NCBI GenBank assembly: GCA_014649355.1
Contig: BMSW01000004.1
Span: 202,608 to 266,607 of the forward strand
DNA from: Streptomyces althioticus
GTDB lineage: Bacteria > Actinomycetota > Actinomycetes > Streptomycetales > Streptomycetaceae
Direction: 5' to 3'
Length of the DNA stretch: 64,000 bases
Below, piece by piece: positions 9,682-18,272 of the stretch. The first letter of the stretch is position 1; every line of letters begins with the position of its first letter. A program made the translations under genes and the position numbers. The notes below the pieces were generated by a model. It was not told the origin of the DNA. It did no database searches and worked only from the letters and a program-made list of their open reading frames with translations.

Positions 9682-11262
9682 ATGTTCCGCAGCGCGTACG
9701 CAGACGTCACGCCGGTCGACCTCCCCATCCACGAGGCGGTGCTCGCCCGCGCCGCCGAGTTCGGGAGCATCCCGGCCCTGATCGACGGCACCGACGGCAC
9801 CACCCTCACCTACGAGCAGCTCGACCGATTCCACCGGCGGGTCGCCGCCGGGCTCGCCGAGGCGGGCGTGCGCAAGGGGGACGTGCTCGCCCTGCACAGC
9901 CCCAACACGATCGCCTTCCCCACCGCCTTCTACGCGGCGACCCGCGCGGGCGCCTCCGTCACCACCGTGCACCCGCTCGCCACGCCCGAGGAGTTCGCCA
10001 AGCAGCTGAAGGACTGTGCGGCCCGCTGGATCGTCACCGTCTCGCCGCTGCTGGACTCAGCGCGCCGGGCCGCCGAACTCGCGGGCGGCGTCGAGGAGAT
10101 ATTCGTCTGCGACAGCGCGCCTGGACACCGTTCGCTGATCGACATGCTGGCCTGCACGGGCCCCGAGCCGGTCGTCGACATCGACCCGGCCGAGGACGTC
10201 GCCGCGCTGCCGTACTCGTCCGGGACGACCGGCGTCCCCAAGGGCGTGATGCTCACCCACCGGCAGATCGCCACCAACCTCGCCCAGCTCCAGCCGTCGA
10301 TCACGGCAGGGCCCGGCGACCGCGTCCTCGCCGTGCTGCCGTTCTTCCACATCTACGGCCTCACCGCGCTGATGAACGCCCCGCTGCGGCACGGCGCGAC
10401 CGTCGTCGTGCTGCCGCGCTTCGACCTGGAGCAGTTCCTCGCCGCCATCCAGAACCACCGCATCACCGCCCTGTACGTCGCCCCGCCGATCGTGCTGGCC
10501 CTCGCCAAGCACCCACTGGTCGCCGAGTACGACCTGTCCTCCCTTGAGCACGTCATCAGCGCCGCCGCGCCCCTGGACGCGACGCTCGCCGCGGCCTGCG
10601 CGCAACGGCTCGGCCTGCCTCCGGTCGGCCAGGCCTACGGCATGACGGAGCTGTCGCCCGGCACGCACGTCGTCCCGCTGGACCTCATGGACCAGGCGCC
10701 GCCCGGCACCGTCGGCAAGCTCATCGCCGGCACCGAGATGCGGATCGTCTCCCTCGACGACCCCGGCAAGGACCTCGGGCCGGGTGAGTCGGGGGAGATC
10801 CTCATCCGCGGCCCGCAGGTGATGAAGGGCTACCTCGGACGCCCCGACGCCACCGCCGCGATGATCGACGAGGACGGGTGGCTGCACACCGGTGACGTGG
10901 GTCATGTGGACGACGACGGCTGGCTGTTCGTCGTCGACCGGGTGAAGGAGCTCATCAAGTACAAGGGCTTCCAGGTCGCGCCCGCCGAGCTGGAGGCGCT
11001 GCTGCTCACCCACCCCGGCGTCGCCGACGCCGCCGTCATCGGCGTCTACAACGAGGACGGCAACGAGGTGCCGCACGCCTTCGTCGTCCGCCACCCCTCC
11101 GCCCCGGAACTCACCGAGGGCGAGGTCATGATGTACGTCGCCGAGCGCGTCTCCCCGTACAAGCGGGTCCGGCACGTCACCTTCGTCGACGGCGTGCCCC
11201 GCGCCGCCTCCGGAAAGATCCTGCGCCGCGAACTCCGGGCGGCGCACAAGGAGCCCTCGTGA
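9682..11262 (+). CDS. AMP-forming acyl-CoA ligase (4-coumarate-CoA ligase-like)
   Basis: A 526-residue ANL-superfamily enzyme that activates a carboxylic acid with ATP and CoA. The P-loop-like motif YSSGTTGVPKGVMLTH lies near residues 178-193, YGMTELSPG near 318, the GWLHTGDVG hinge motif near 395, and the catalytic lysine segment PRAASGKILRREL near the C-terminus. A GGAGG Shine-Dalgarno precedes the ATG. It probably feeds the pathway by making the acyl-CoA that the dehydrogenase and carboxylase then process. The 4-coumarate label is only the nearest family name; the substrate here is more likely a branched aliphatic acid. Confidence 0.92.
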   Translation: MFRSAYADVTPVDLPIHEAVLARAAEFGSIPALIDGTDGTTLTYEQLDRFHRRVAAGLAEAGVRKGDVLALHSPNTIAFPTAFYAATRAGASVTTVHPLATPEEFAKQLKDCAARWIVTVSPLLDSARRAAELAGGVEEIFVCDSAPGHRSLIDMLACTGPEPVVDIDPAEDVAALPYSSGTTGVPKGVMLTHRQIATNLAQLQPSITAGPGDRVLAVLPFFHIYGLTALMNAPLRHGATVVVLPRFDLEQFLAAIQNHRITALYVAPPIVLALAKHPLVAEYDLSSLEHVISAAAPLDATLAAACAQRLGLPPVGQAYGMTELSPGTHVVPLDLMDQAPPGTVGKLIAGTEMRIVSLDDPGKDLGPGESGEILIRGPQVMKGYLGRPDATAAMIDEDGWLHTGDVGHVDDDGWLFVVDRVKELIKYKGFQVAPAELEALLLTHPGVADAAVIGVYNEDGNEVPHAFVVRHPSAPELTEGEVMMYVAERVSPYKRVRHVTFVDGVPRAASGKILRRELRAAHKEPS

Positions 11263-11993
11263 CCCTGATCGGCCGCAGTCGCACCCGGGGCGTCGAGACG
11301 CTGTCCCTCGACGCCCCGGAGCGCCGCAACGCCCTGTCCGCCGCCCTCGTCGGCGGCCTCGCCGCCGCGCTCACCGACGCCGGGAAGGACCCCGGCGTCC
11401 GCGCGGTGGTCCTCACCCACACCGGTAACACGTTCAGCGCGGGCGCCGACCTGAAGGACCCGCCCGATCCCGCCGCGCTGGTCGCTCTGCTCCGGCAGAT
11501 CGTCGAGCTGCCCAAACCGGTCGTCGCCCGCGTCACCGGGCACGTCCGCGCGGGCGGGCTCGGGCTGCTCGCCGCCTGCGACATCGGCGTCGCGTCCCGC
11601 ACGGCGACGTTCGCCTTCACCGAGGTACGGATCGGCGTCGCCCCGGCGGTGATCTCCCTGCCGCTGCTCCCGCGCACCGACCCGCGCGCCCTCACCCGCT
11701 ACTACCTCACCGGGGAACGCTTCGACGCGGACGAGGCCGCCCGCATCGGCCTGGTCACGGCCGCCGGCGACGACGCCGACGACACGCTCGAGCCGATCCT
11801 CGACGGTGTGCGCCGGTCCGCCCCCGAGGCCCTCGCCGAGACGAAACGGCTGCTCACGGCTAAGGTTCTGGAGACCTTCGACCGGGACGCGGACACCCTG
11901 ACCGCGCTCTCGGCACGCCTCTTCGCCTCCGCGTCCGCGCGCGAGGGCATGACGGCGTTCCTCGAACGACGGGATCCGGAATGGGCGGTGTGA
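11259..11993 (+). CDS. enoyl-CoA hydratase/isomerase family protein
   Basis: A 244-residue crotonase-fold protein. The oxyanion-hole segments NTFSAGADLKDPP (near residues 57-69) and HVRAGGLGLLAACDIG (near 95-110) are present. The start GTG overlaps the ligase stop (GTGA), so the two are translationally coupled. It is a little shorter than typical hydratases (about 258 residues). It is the probable hydration step of the pathway, for example methylglutaconyl-CoA or an equivalent. The TetR gene begins eight bases after the stop. Confidence 0.9.
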   Translation: MTLIGRSRTRGVETLSLDAPERRNALSAALVGGLAAALTDAGKDPGVRAVVLTHTGNTFSAGADLKDPPDPAALVALLRQIVELPKPVVARVTGHVRAGGLGLLAACDIGVASRTATFAFTEVRIGVAPAVISLPLLPRTDPRALTRYYLTGERFDADEAARIGLVTAAGDDADDTLEPILDGVRRSAPEALAETKRLLTAKVLETFDRDADTLTALSARLFASASAREGMTAFLERRDPEWAV

Positions 11994-12000
11994 GCGGGGC

Positions 12001-12615
12001 ATGGGTGAGGTGAGCACGGCCGACCGTGCCGGACGCGTCCCCAAGCAGGACCGCAGCCGGGCCACCCGGCAGCGGCTGCTGGAGGCCGCCGTGGCCTGCC
12101 TCGCCGAACACGGCTGGACCGGCTCCACGGTCTCCGTCGTCGCCGAACGCGCCGGTGTCTCCCGGGGCGCCGCCCAGCACCACTTCCCCACGCGGGAGGA
12201 CCTGTTCACGGCCGCCGTCGAGTACGTCGCCGAGGAACGCTCCACCGCCCTGCGCGCCCTCTTCCCCGAAGGGGCCGCGGCCTCCGACCGCCGCGCGGTG
12301 GTCGCCGCACTCGTCGGCCTCTACACCGGGCCCCTCTTCCGCGCCGCCCTGCACCTGTGGGTGGCCGCCTCCAACGAGGAGCAGCTGCGGCCGCGGGTGA
12401 CCGAGCTGGAGCTGCGGGTCGGGCGCGACTCGCACCGCATCGCGGTGGAACTCCTCGGCGCGGACGAGTCCCGCCCCGGCGTCCGCGAGACCGTCCAGGG
12501 GTTCCTCGACATGGCCCGCGGCCTGGGCCTCGCCAACCTCCTCTCCGACGACACCGCCCGCCGCGAACGGGTCGTCGCCCAGTGGGCGGACCTCCTGGAC
12601 GACGCGCTGCGCTGA
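12001..12615 (+). CDS. TetR/AcrR-family repressor, probable local regulator of the acyl-CoA operon
   Basis: A 204-residue regulator with an N-terminal TetR helix-turn-helix (TVSVVAERAGVSRGAAQHHFPTR, about residues 42-64) and a helical ligand-binding domain. It is the last gene of the acyl-CoA operon, eight bases behind the hydratase gene. That position fits a FadR- or LiuR-like repressor that senses a pathway acyl-CoA. The ATG at 12001 has a GAGCGGGG stretch upstream. Confidence 0.9.
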   Translation: MGEVSTADRAGRVPKQDRSRATRQRLLEAAVACLAEHGWTGSTVSVVAERAGVSRGAAQHHFPTREDLFTAAVEYVAEERSTALRALFPEGAAASDRRAVVAALVGLYTGPLFRAALHLWVAASNEEQLRPRVTELELRVGRDSHRIAVELLGADESRPGVRETVQGFLDMARGLGLANLLSDDTARRERVVAQWADLLDDALR

Positions 12616-12650
12616 GACCACTGTCGGTGGCCGGCCCTACGGTGTCCGCC

Positions 12651-13232
12651 ATGGGTGACTACTTCCAGACGGTCGTCGACCTCGACGCCGGGCCCGACGA
12701 GGCGGCGGAGTACGCGGAGCGCGGGCTCGCGTGGCTGGTGTCCGAGGGCGTGGTCCTGGCCGAACGCACCGTCTGCGTCCTCGGCGCACCACTGGGGCAT
12801 CCGCCGGGCCCGGACTGGCTCCGCGCGTGTTCCCCGGAGGACGCCGGGTGGAAGCCGTCCGACGGGCTGGCCGTGGAGGTGGGCCGCACGGTCTTCGGCG
12901 GCGGCCAGGGCGAGCCGGAGGCGGTGACCTGCCCACGCTGCGAGGTCACGACCCGGCTGATGACCGACACGTGGGAGTCGGACGACGAGGCGTGGGAGCC
13001 GTTCGGAGAAGCCCTGCGCGCCTGGGACGAGGACGGGAAGGCCGACGTCGTCTGCCCCGCCTGCGCCGCGTCCGTGCCCCTCCCCGAGTACCGCTGGGCC
13101 GACGACTACTTCGCCTTCGGCCACCTGGGCTTCCGGTTCTGGAACTGGCCGGAGCTCACGGACGCGTTCCTGACCCGCTTCACCCGCGTCCTGGAGGGCC
13201 ACAGGACGGTACGGGTGTGGGGCAAGCTGTAG
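12651..13232 (+). CDS. hypothetical protein with two CxxC zinc-ribbon-like knuckles
   Basis: A 193-residue soluble acidic protein; family not recognised. Two CPxC pairs (CPRC near residue 94 and CPAC near 135) are spaced like a zinc ribbon inserted in an alpha/beta body rich in Trp and acidic residues (WNWPELTDAF). The ATG at 12651 begins MGDYFQTVVDLDAGP, and no convincing Shine-Dalgarno is visible. It is convergent with pdxH. Conserved neighbours such as pdxH and citA suggest a core gene, but I infer no function. Confidence 0.8.
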   Translation: MGDYFQTVVDLDAGPDEAAEYAERGLAWLVSEGVVLAERTVCVLGAPLGHPPGPDWLRACSPEDAGWKPSDGLAVEVGRTVFGGGQGEPEAVTCPRCEVTTRLMTDTWESDDEAWEPFGEALRAWDEDGKADVVCPACAASVPLPEYRWADDYFAFGHLGFRFWNWPELTDAFLTRFTRVLEGHRTVRVWGKL

Positions 13233-13295
13233 GACCGCACCGGGGCGCGCGGCCCCACGCCCGGTACGCGAGGCCGCGCCCCGCAAGGGCTCCGT

Positions 13296-13964
13296 TCACG
13301 GCGCCAGCCGCTCCACCCGCCAGCCCCCGCCGGGCACGGCCACGTACCGCAGGCGGTCGTGGAGGCGGTTCTCGCGGCCCTGCCAGAACTCCACCGTCTC
13401 CGGGACGACCCGGAAGCCACCCCAGTGCGGGGGCACCGGGACCCGTTCCTGTTCCGGGTAGCGCGCCGCCAGGCCGGCGTACGCCGAGTCGAGTTCCTCG
13501 CGGGACGCGATCACCGTCGACTGGCCGCTGGCCCACGCGCCCAGCTGGGACCCGTGCGGCCGGGTACGGAAGTACGCGGCCGTCTCGTCGCGCCCGGTGC
13601 GGCGGGCCGTGCCGGTGACGATCACCTGCCGGGCGACCGGGTGCCACGGGAACAGCAGCGAGACGTGCGGGTTCTCGGCCAGGTCGCGGCCCTTGCGGGA
13701 CTCGTAGTTCGTGTAGAACACGAACCCGCTCGCGTCGAAGTGCTTCAGCAGCACCGTGCGTGAGCTGGGCCGGCCCGCCGCGTCCGCGGTCGACACGATC
13801 ATGGCGTTCGGCTCGAACAGTCCGCCCTCCCGCGCGGCCTGCGCGAACCAGCGCGCGAACTGCTCGACGGGGGTGGCGGCGAGGTCGGTCTCGGAGAGCC
13901 CCTCGGTCCGGTACTGCTTGCGCATCGAGGCGAGATCGAAGGGGACGGCGTCTCGGTCGGTCAC
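13296..13964 (-). CDS. pdxH: pyridoxine/pyridoxamine 5'-phosphate oxidase
   Basis: A 222-residue FMN-dependent oxidase that makes pyridoxal 5'-phosphate in the B6 salvage pathway. It has the split-barrel core with [26 protein letters not shown] (FMN phosphate and PLP contacts), [13 protein letters not shown], and the C-terminal PNP-oxidase dimerisation domain ending with [12 protein letters not shown] placed the start at the GTG at 13964 ([18 protein letters not shown]) with an AGGA about eight bases upstream; the longer frame upstream is a non-coding extension. Divergent from citA across a 306-base region. Confidence 0.93.
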   Translation of the reverse strand: MTDRDAVPFDLASMRKQYRTEGLSETDLAATPVEQFARWFAQAAREGGLFEPNAMIVSTADAAGRPSSRTVLLKHFDASGFVFYTNYESRKGRDLAENPHVSLLFPWHPVARQVIVTGTARRTGRDETAAYFRTRPHGSQLGAWASGQSTVIASREELDSAYAGLAARYPEQERVPVPPHWGGFRVVPETVEFWQGRENRLHDRLRYVAVPGGGWRVERLAP

Positions 13965-14270
13965 ATCGTCATCCTGCCGTATCCACCCAGGCCGCGAGGG
14001 TGTGGTGGCCCACGTCACAGACAGTCGGTGCCCAACCTCACGGGTGGCACTCAGTGCCGCGAACCCTCCCCAAAACTGGCACTCAGGGATATCGTGCTGG
14101 CACTGATCCGGTTGGGTGACCGCCAGCCGGGCATCACAGGGGTGACGTCCGGACCGCGAGTCCCACCGAGCCGACCGCGGATCCCCGGGACCCACACCGA
14201 TCGCGTCACGACACATGGTCGTCCCACCCCACAACACCATCTGTCACCCATCTATCGAGGGAGCCGCCTG
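13965..14270. promoter_or_regulatory. divergent pdxH-citA intergenic region with three GGCACT motifs
   Basis: About 306 bases without a gene. The region holds a 13-base odd palindrome GGCACTCAGTGCC at 14046-14058, and two further TGGCACT copies, TGGCACTCAG at 14077-14086 and TGGCACTGAT at 14098-14107. Three copies in about 60 bases between divergent promoters look like an operator cluster for one dimeric regulator that might control citA, pdxH or both. The regulator is unknown. The rest shows nothing I can name. Confidence 0.45.
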
Positions 14271-15371
14271 ATGTCCGACTTCGTACCCGGGCTCGAAGGA
14301 GTCGTCGCGTTCGAGACGGAGATCGCCGAACCGGACAAGGAGGGCGGCGCCCTCCGCTACCGGGGCGTCGACATCGAGGACCTGGTCGGTCACGTCTCCT
14401 TCGGCAACGTCTGGGGGCTGCTCGTCGACGGCGCGTTCGCGCCCGGACTGCCGCCCGCCGAGCCGTTCCCCATCCCCGTGCACTCCGGCGACATCCGCGT
14501 CGACGTGCAGTCCGCGCTCGCCATGCTCGCCCCCGTGTGGGGCCTGAAACCGCTCCTCGACATCGATGCCGAGCAGGCCCGCGAGGACCTCGCCCGCGCC
14601 GCCGTCATGGCCTTGTCGTACGTCGCCCAGTCGGCGCGCGGCCAGGGACTGCCGATGGTGCCGCAGAGCGAGATCGACAAGGCCGAGTCGGTCGTCGAGC
14701 GCTTCATGATCCGCTGGCGCGGCGAGCCCGACCCCAAGCACGTCGCCGCCGTCGACGCCTACTGGACGTCGGCCGCCGAGCACGGCATGAACGCCTCCAC
14801 GTTCACCGCCCGCGTCATCGCCTCCACCGGCGCGGACGTCGCCGCGGCGCTGTCCGGGGCCGTCGGCGCCATGTCCGGTCCGCTGCACGGCGGCGCGCCC
14901 TCCCGCGTGCTGCACATGATCGAGGAGATCGAGCGCACCGGGGACGCCGAGGCGTACGTCCGGCAGACCCTCGACAAGGGTGAGCGCCTGATGGGATTCG
15001 GCCACCGCGTCTACCGCGCGGAGGACCCCCGCGCCCGCGTGCTGCGCCGCACCGCCCGTGAGCTGGGCGCCCCGCGCTTCGAGGTCGCCGAGGCGCTGGA
15101 GAAGGCCGCGCTGGCCGAGCTGCACGCCCGCCGTCCGGACCGGGTGCTGGCCACCAACGTGGAGTTCTGGGCCGCGATCGTGCTGGACTTCGCGGAGGTG
15201 CCGGCGCACATGTTCACGTCGATGTTCACCTGCGCCCGCACCGCCGGCTGGTCGGCGCACATCCTGGAGCAGAAGCGCACGGGCCGGCTGGTCCGCCCGT
15301 CGGCACGCTACGTGGGTCCGGGCTCGCGTGATCCGCGCGAGGTCGAGGGTTACGGGTCCATCGCGCACTGA
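14271..15371 (+). CDS. citA: citrate synthase 2
   Basis: A 366-residue citrate synthase of the short actinobacterial type, condensing oxaloacetate and acetyl-CoA. It contains the core motifs GPLHGGAPSRV and MGFGHRVYRAEDPRA with the active-site histidines, and an N-terminal GLEGVVAFETEIAEPD that begins the lid strand. The ATG at 14271 follows a GAGGGAG Shine-Dalgarno (CGAGGGAGCCGCCTG). The position next to pdxH matches the S. coelicolor order as I remember it. It may be the second citrate synthase rather than the main TCA enzyme. Confidence 0.93.
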   Translation: MSDFVPGLEGVVAFETEIAEPDKEGGALRYRGVDIEDLVGHVSFGNVWGLLVDGAFAPGLPPAEPFPIPVHSGDIRVDVQSALAMLAPVWGLKPLLDIDAEQAREDLARAAVMALSYVAQSARGQGLPMVPQSEIDKAESVVERFMIRWRGEPDPKHVAAVDAYWTSAAEHGMNASTFTARVIASTGADVAAALSGAVGAMSGPLHGGAPSRVLHMIEEIERTGDAEAYVRQTLDKGERLMGFGHRVYRAEDPRARVLRRTARELGAPRFEVAEALEKAALAELHARRPDRVLATNVEFWAAIVLDFAEVPAHMFTSMFTCARTAGWSAHILEQKRTGRLVRPSARYVGPGSRDPREVEGYGSIAH

Positions 15372-15393
15372 GCGCGGCCGGGAGGCCGCCGAG

Positions 15394-15477
15394 AACGCAG
15401 ACGACCCGCGAGTCTGGTTCCCCCTCGGGGGAGCCGGCCGGACGATACCGGCGACTCGCGGGTCGGGTGACTGCGTT
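15394..15477. terminator. branched hairpin downstream of citA
   Basis: The outer arms AACGCAG (15394-15400) and CTGCGTT (15471-15477) are stacked on a perfect 13-base inverted repeat, CGACCCGCGAGTC (15402-15414) with GACTCGCGGGTCG (15453-15465). Two small hairpins lie inside: CCCCCTCGGGGG and GCCGG...CCGGC. The result is a multi-branched fold on either strand. It can terminate citA, and on the minus strand it would cap the candidate small transcript that starts near 15610. Confidence 0.55.
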
Positions 15478-15545
15478 GGATTGGGCCGGTTGCGTGCATC
15501 ACTCGCACGCCGGTCCGGCGCCGAACCGAGTACGGCGGCGGGCCA

Positions 15546-15584
15546 CTAGCCCGCAGCCACCTCTTCCGTCCGGTTGTCATACAT
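15546..15584 (-). CDS. candidate 12-residue microprotein with full promoter and strong Shine-Dalgarno
   Basis: The ATG at 15584 opens a 12-codon frame (MYDNRTEEVAAG) ending in TAG. Upstream on the minus strand is AAAGGAGGTGG (15593-15603), a near-perfect anti-Shine-Dalgarno match. Upstream of that is TTGATC-17-TAAGGT (15617-15645), a good primary-sigma promoter. A second ATG four bases on (15580) opens a 76-codon Arg/Pro-rich frame with poor coding character, so either frame might be used. The transcript would run into the branched hairpin near the end of citA. No gene follows on this strand, so it is not an ordinary leader. Unknown function; the signal strength is the evidence. Confidence 0.45.
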   Translation of the reverse strand: MYDNRTEEVAAG

Positions 15585-15616
15585 CTGCCGAACCACCTCC
15601 TTTCCGAAGTACCGCC

Positions 15617-15645
15617 ACCTTAAGAACCGCTCGCCGCAGGATCAA
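15617..15645 (-). promoter_or_regulatory. primary-sigma-like promoter for the small minus-strand transcript
   Basis: Reading the minus strand, TTGATC (15640-15645), a 17-base spacer and TAAGGT (15617-15622) match the streptomycete HrdB pattern TTGAC(A)-N17/18-TANNNT. Predicted initiation near 15610 would leave a very short leader before the AAAGGAGG ribosome site. Confidence 0.5.
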
Positions 15646-15887
15646 CCGCTTTTCCGTGCCGGCCTCCGTGCGGCCGCGGCGCGCGTCAGCCGTGCACCCC
15701 CGCCCCCGGCCGCCGCGTGAGTGGATCAGGTCTTTTGCCTCGTGAAAGCCTGGGTACCTGGGAGCGGGCAACAATTCCCACAATCTTGTCGAGAACTCGA
15801 TGTGCGCTGGGTCACGTTCAAGTTGAATGATTGTTGGTGAGCGAATCGTCGTGCCGTACGTGCGGACACAGCCTGCAGGGGGTTCAG

Positions 15888-17282
15888 GTGAGTGCATCCC
15901 GGCGTAGTGGGGCCACCGACGAGCTCGGGCCCGAGGGGTCCGAGCCCGAGCGGGAGGGGCCGGCCGGCTCCGACCTGCTCGCGGCGTTGCTCGACGGCAT
16001 GGACGCCGCCCTGTGCGCCTTCGACGCGGACGGCGTGGTGACCCACTGGAACCGTGAGGCCGAGCGCGTCCTCGGCTGGACCGCCGAGGAGGCGGTCGGG
16101 CGCGCCGGGTTCGCCGGGTGGGCCGTGCGCAGCGCCGACGCCGAGGAGGTCGAGGCGCGGCTGATGTCGGCCATGGACGCGCCCGGCCGGCAGGTGAACG
16201 AGTTCGCGCTGCTGACCAAGGACGGCCGCCGGGTCCTGGTGCGCACCCAGTCCGCCGCCGTGCGCGGTCCCGACGGCGGGCCCGCCGGGGTCTACTGCGC
16301 GTTCAGCGAGGTCCACGCGCAGATCGACCTGGAGCGCTCCATCGCGCTGAGCGAGGCGCTGCTGGAGGACGCCGGCTGGGGCGTCGTCCTCGTCGACGCC
16401 GACCTGCGGCCCGCCGTCGTCAACGCGTACGCGGCGCGGGCGCTCGGCGCCGGCCGCACGTCGGTACTCGGGCGGCCGCTGGGAGAGCTGCTGTCGCAGG
16501 GTGTGGAGGAGCTGGAGAGCGCGCTCACCCATGTGCTCGCCGAGGGCGCGCCCCCCGCACCCGCCGAACTGTGGGTGACCGTGCGGACGCCCGAGGGCGA
16601 GCGCCGGCGTTGCTGGCGGAACGGGTTCGTGCGGCTCTCGTCGCCGCTCGCGGAGGAGCCGGTGCCGCTCGGGGTGGGCTGGCTGTTCCAGGACGTGACC
16701 GAGGCGCGGCAGGGGGAGCAGGAGGCGTCGTTGCTGCGGTTCCGCACCCAGCAGCTGCACCGGGCCGCCCGCGCGGCGGCGGAGTGCGAGAGCCCCGCCG
16801 AGGCGGCTGCCGTCCACCTGGACTTCGCGCTCGCCGGGTTCGCCGACCACGCCGTGATCGACCGTGTCGCCGAGGGCGGCGCGGACAGCGACCGGGTCCG
16901 CCTGGTGCGGATCGCCGAGACCCCCTCCGGTGCCCCCGGCCCCTGCCGCCTCGACGGCCGCGCGGGCCTTCCGGTGCTGTACGCCGACGGGCACCCGGCC
17001 CTGCAGTGCGTGGAGCGCGCCGGGACGGTGCGGGCGGGCGCGGGCTCGCTCAGGGGGGACGCGGCACGCGAGTGGGCGGTGGCCCGCCAGTGGCCCCAGG
17101 ACACGGTCCACGCCCTGTGCACGGTTCTGCGCAGCCGCGGTCGCACGCTCGGTGCCGTGACGTTTCTGCGTACGTCCAACCGCACGGCCTTCGAACGCGC
17201 GGACGCGGTGTACGCGGAGGATGTGGCGGCGCACATCGCGTCCGCGCTGGATCTGGCAGCGCTGCTTCCCGGGGAGGGGTGA
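15888..17282 (+). CDS. PAS-domain sensor/regulatory protein
   Basis: A 464-residue cytosolic protein. A PAS domain lies near residues 30-150 (LDGMDAALCAFDADGVVTHWNREAERVLGW), then a second PAS-like segment (LLEDAGWGVVLVDADLRPAVVNAYAARALG), then a GAF-like C-terminal third (LHRAARAAAECESPAEAAAVHLDFALAGF...). No histidine kinase, GGDEF or PP2C output domain is present, so it is a stand-alone sensor or partner protein. The GTG at 15888 is backed by AGGGGG nine bases upstream. It is downstream of the 515-base region that carries the small minus-strand transcript, and convergent with the SIS gene. Confidence 0.85.
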   Translation: MSASRRSGATDELGPEGSEPEREGPAGSDLLAALLDGMDAALCAFDADGVVTHWNREAERVLGWTAEEAVGRAGFAGWAVRSADAEEVEARLMSAMDAPGRQVNEFALLTKDGRRVLVRTQSAAVRGPDGGPAGVYCAFSEVHAQIDLERSIALSEALLEDAGWGVVLVDADLRPAVVNAYAARALGAGRTSVLGRPLGELLSQGVEELESALTHVLAEGAPPAPAELWVTVRTPEGERRRCWRNGFVRLSSPLAEEPVPLGVGWLFQDVTEARQGEQEASLLRFRTQQLHRAARAAAECESPAEAAAVHLDFALAGFADHAVIDRVAEGGADSDRVRLVRIAETPSGAPGPCRLDGRAGLPVLYADGHPALQCVERAGTVRAGAGSLRGDAAREWAVARQWPQDTVHALCTVLRSRGRTLGAVTFLRTSNRTAFERADAVYAEDVAAHIASALDLAALLPGEG

Positions 17283-17335
17283 GGGCCGGTCGCGCCGGGC
17301 GCCGCGGATGTCGGCCGCGGGTGCGTGGTGGCCGT

Positions 17336-17397
17336 TCGCGCAGTTCCCCGCGCCCCTTCGGGGCGGTCACCCTTGAGGGGCGCGGGGAACTGCGCGA
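17336..17397. terminator. convergent terminator made of an inverted pair of the GGGGCGCGGGGAACTGCGCGA repeat
   Basis: Perfect 22-base arms (17336-17357 and 17376-17397) flank an 18-base loop between the convergent PAS and SIS genes. The arms are two copies of the window-wide repeat in opposite orientation. The structure can end transcription from both sides. Confidence 0.8.
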
Positions 17398-17485
17398 CAA
17401 GCCCCCGCCGGGCCGCGGACGAAGGCACGCCGTCGGCCCGCCGCGAGCAGCGCCTGCCCGGGGCGACCCCTAAGCCGTACCGGGC

Positions 17486-18241
17486 TCAGTGCTGGTAGAA
17501 GATCCGGTCGCCGTACTCCGTCATCACCCGGGTGTTCCAGGCCCGGCCGCCGTCGACGTTGCCCGAGCGGAGCAGGGGCGGCTCGACGCCCCGGTCGGCG
17601 AGGGTGGCCGCCGCGGTGGCCATGACCGCCTGGAGCAGCGCCGAGGTGACGACCGTGGACGCGGGTGCGAACGGCGCCGACACCCCCTCCCACGTCAGCT
17701 CCGCGTCGCCGACCGCGACCCCCGAGTCCAGCACCACGTCGCAGTGGTCCTTGAGGAACGTCCCGGAGGGATTCCGCGGCGACGTCTCGGCCGCGTACGC
17801 CACCGACGTCACGCCGATCACCTTCACGCCCTTGGCGCGCGCCCTCGTCGCCATCTCCACGGGCATCACGTTGCGCCCGGACAGGGAGATGATCACCAGG
17901 AGGTCGCCCTCCCGCAGCGGGGAGGAGTCCAGCACCGTGCCCGCGAGGCCCTCCACCCGCTCCAGCGCGGAGCCGAGGGTCGCCGGCCGGACGTCGACGC
18001 CGACGACCCCCGGCACCGCGAGCAGGTTCATCAGGGCGAGCCCGCCCGCGCGGTAGACGAGGTCCTGCGCGGCGAGCGAGGAGTGGCCCGCGCCGAAGGC
18101 GAAGAGGCGTCCGCCGTCGGCGACCGTGTCCGCGATCATCGTGCCCGCCGCCGCTATGGGCCCGGCCTCCTCGTCGCGCAGCCGCCGCAGCAGCCCGATC
18201 GCGGCGTCGAGGAACTGGCCGGCGGGCGTGCGGTCGCTCAT
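17486..18241 (-). CDS. SIS-domain phosphosugar-binding protein (UPF0309 type)
   Basis: A 251-residue protein made of one sugar isomerase (SIS) domain. Visible are the N-terminal strand-loop GGRLFAFGAGHSSLAAQDLVYRAGG, the phosphosugar-binding ISLSGRNVMPVEMATRARAKG with its Ser-rich loop, and VTWEGVSAPFAPASTVVTSALLQ-like helices (written ELTWEGVSAPFAPASTVV here). It binds phosphorylated hexosamines in relatives; whether it is an isomerase or a sensor is not clear. The ATG at 18241 follows GGGAG. The gene is divergent from dmdR1 over about 230 bases. Confidence 0.88.
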   Translation of the reverse strand: MSDRTPAGQFLDAAIGLLRRLRDEEAGPIAAAGTMIADTVADGGRLFAFGAGHSSLAAQDLVYRAGGLALMNLLAVPGVVGVDVRPATLGSALERVEGLAGTVLDSSPLREGDLLVIISLSGRNVMPVEMATRARAKGVKVIGVTSVAYAAETSPRNPSGTFLKDHCDVVLDSGVAVGDAELTWEGVSAPFAPASTVVTSALLQAVMATAAATLADRGVEPPLLRSGNVDGGRAWNTRVMTEYGDRIFYQH

Positions 18242-18272
18242 GCGGCTCCCTTCGGGGCGGACATGTCGCGGA

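Noticed and set aside
14076..14100. A CIRCE-like HrcA site
   Set aside because: Only the left half-site is close, and the spacer is 7 rather than 9 bases.
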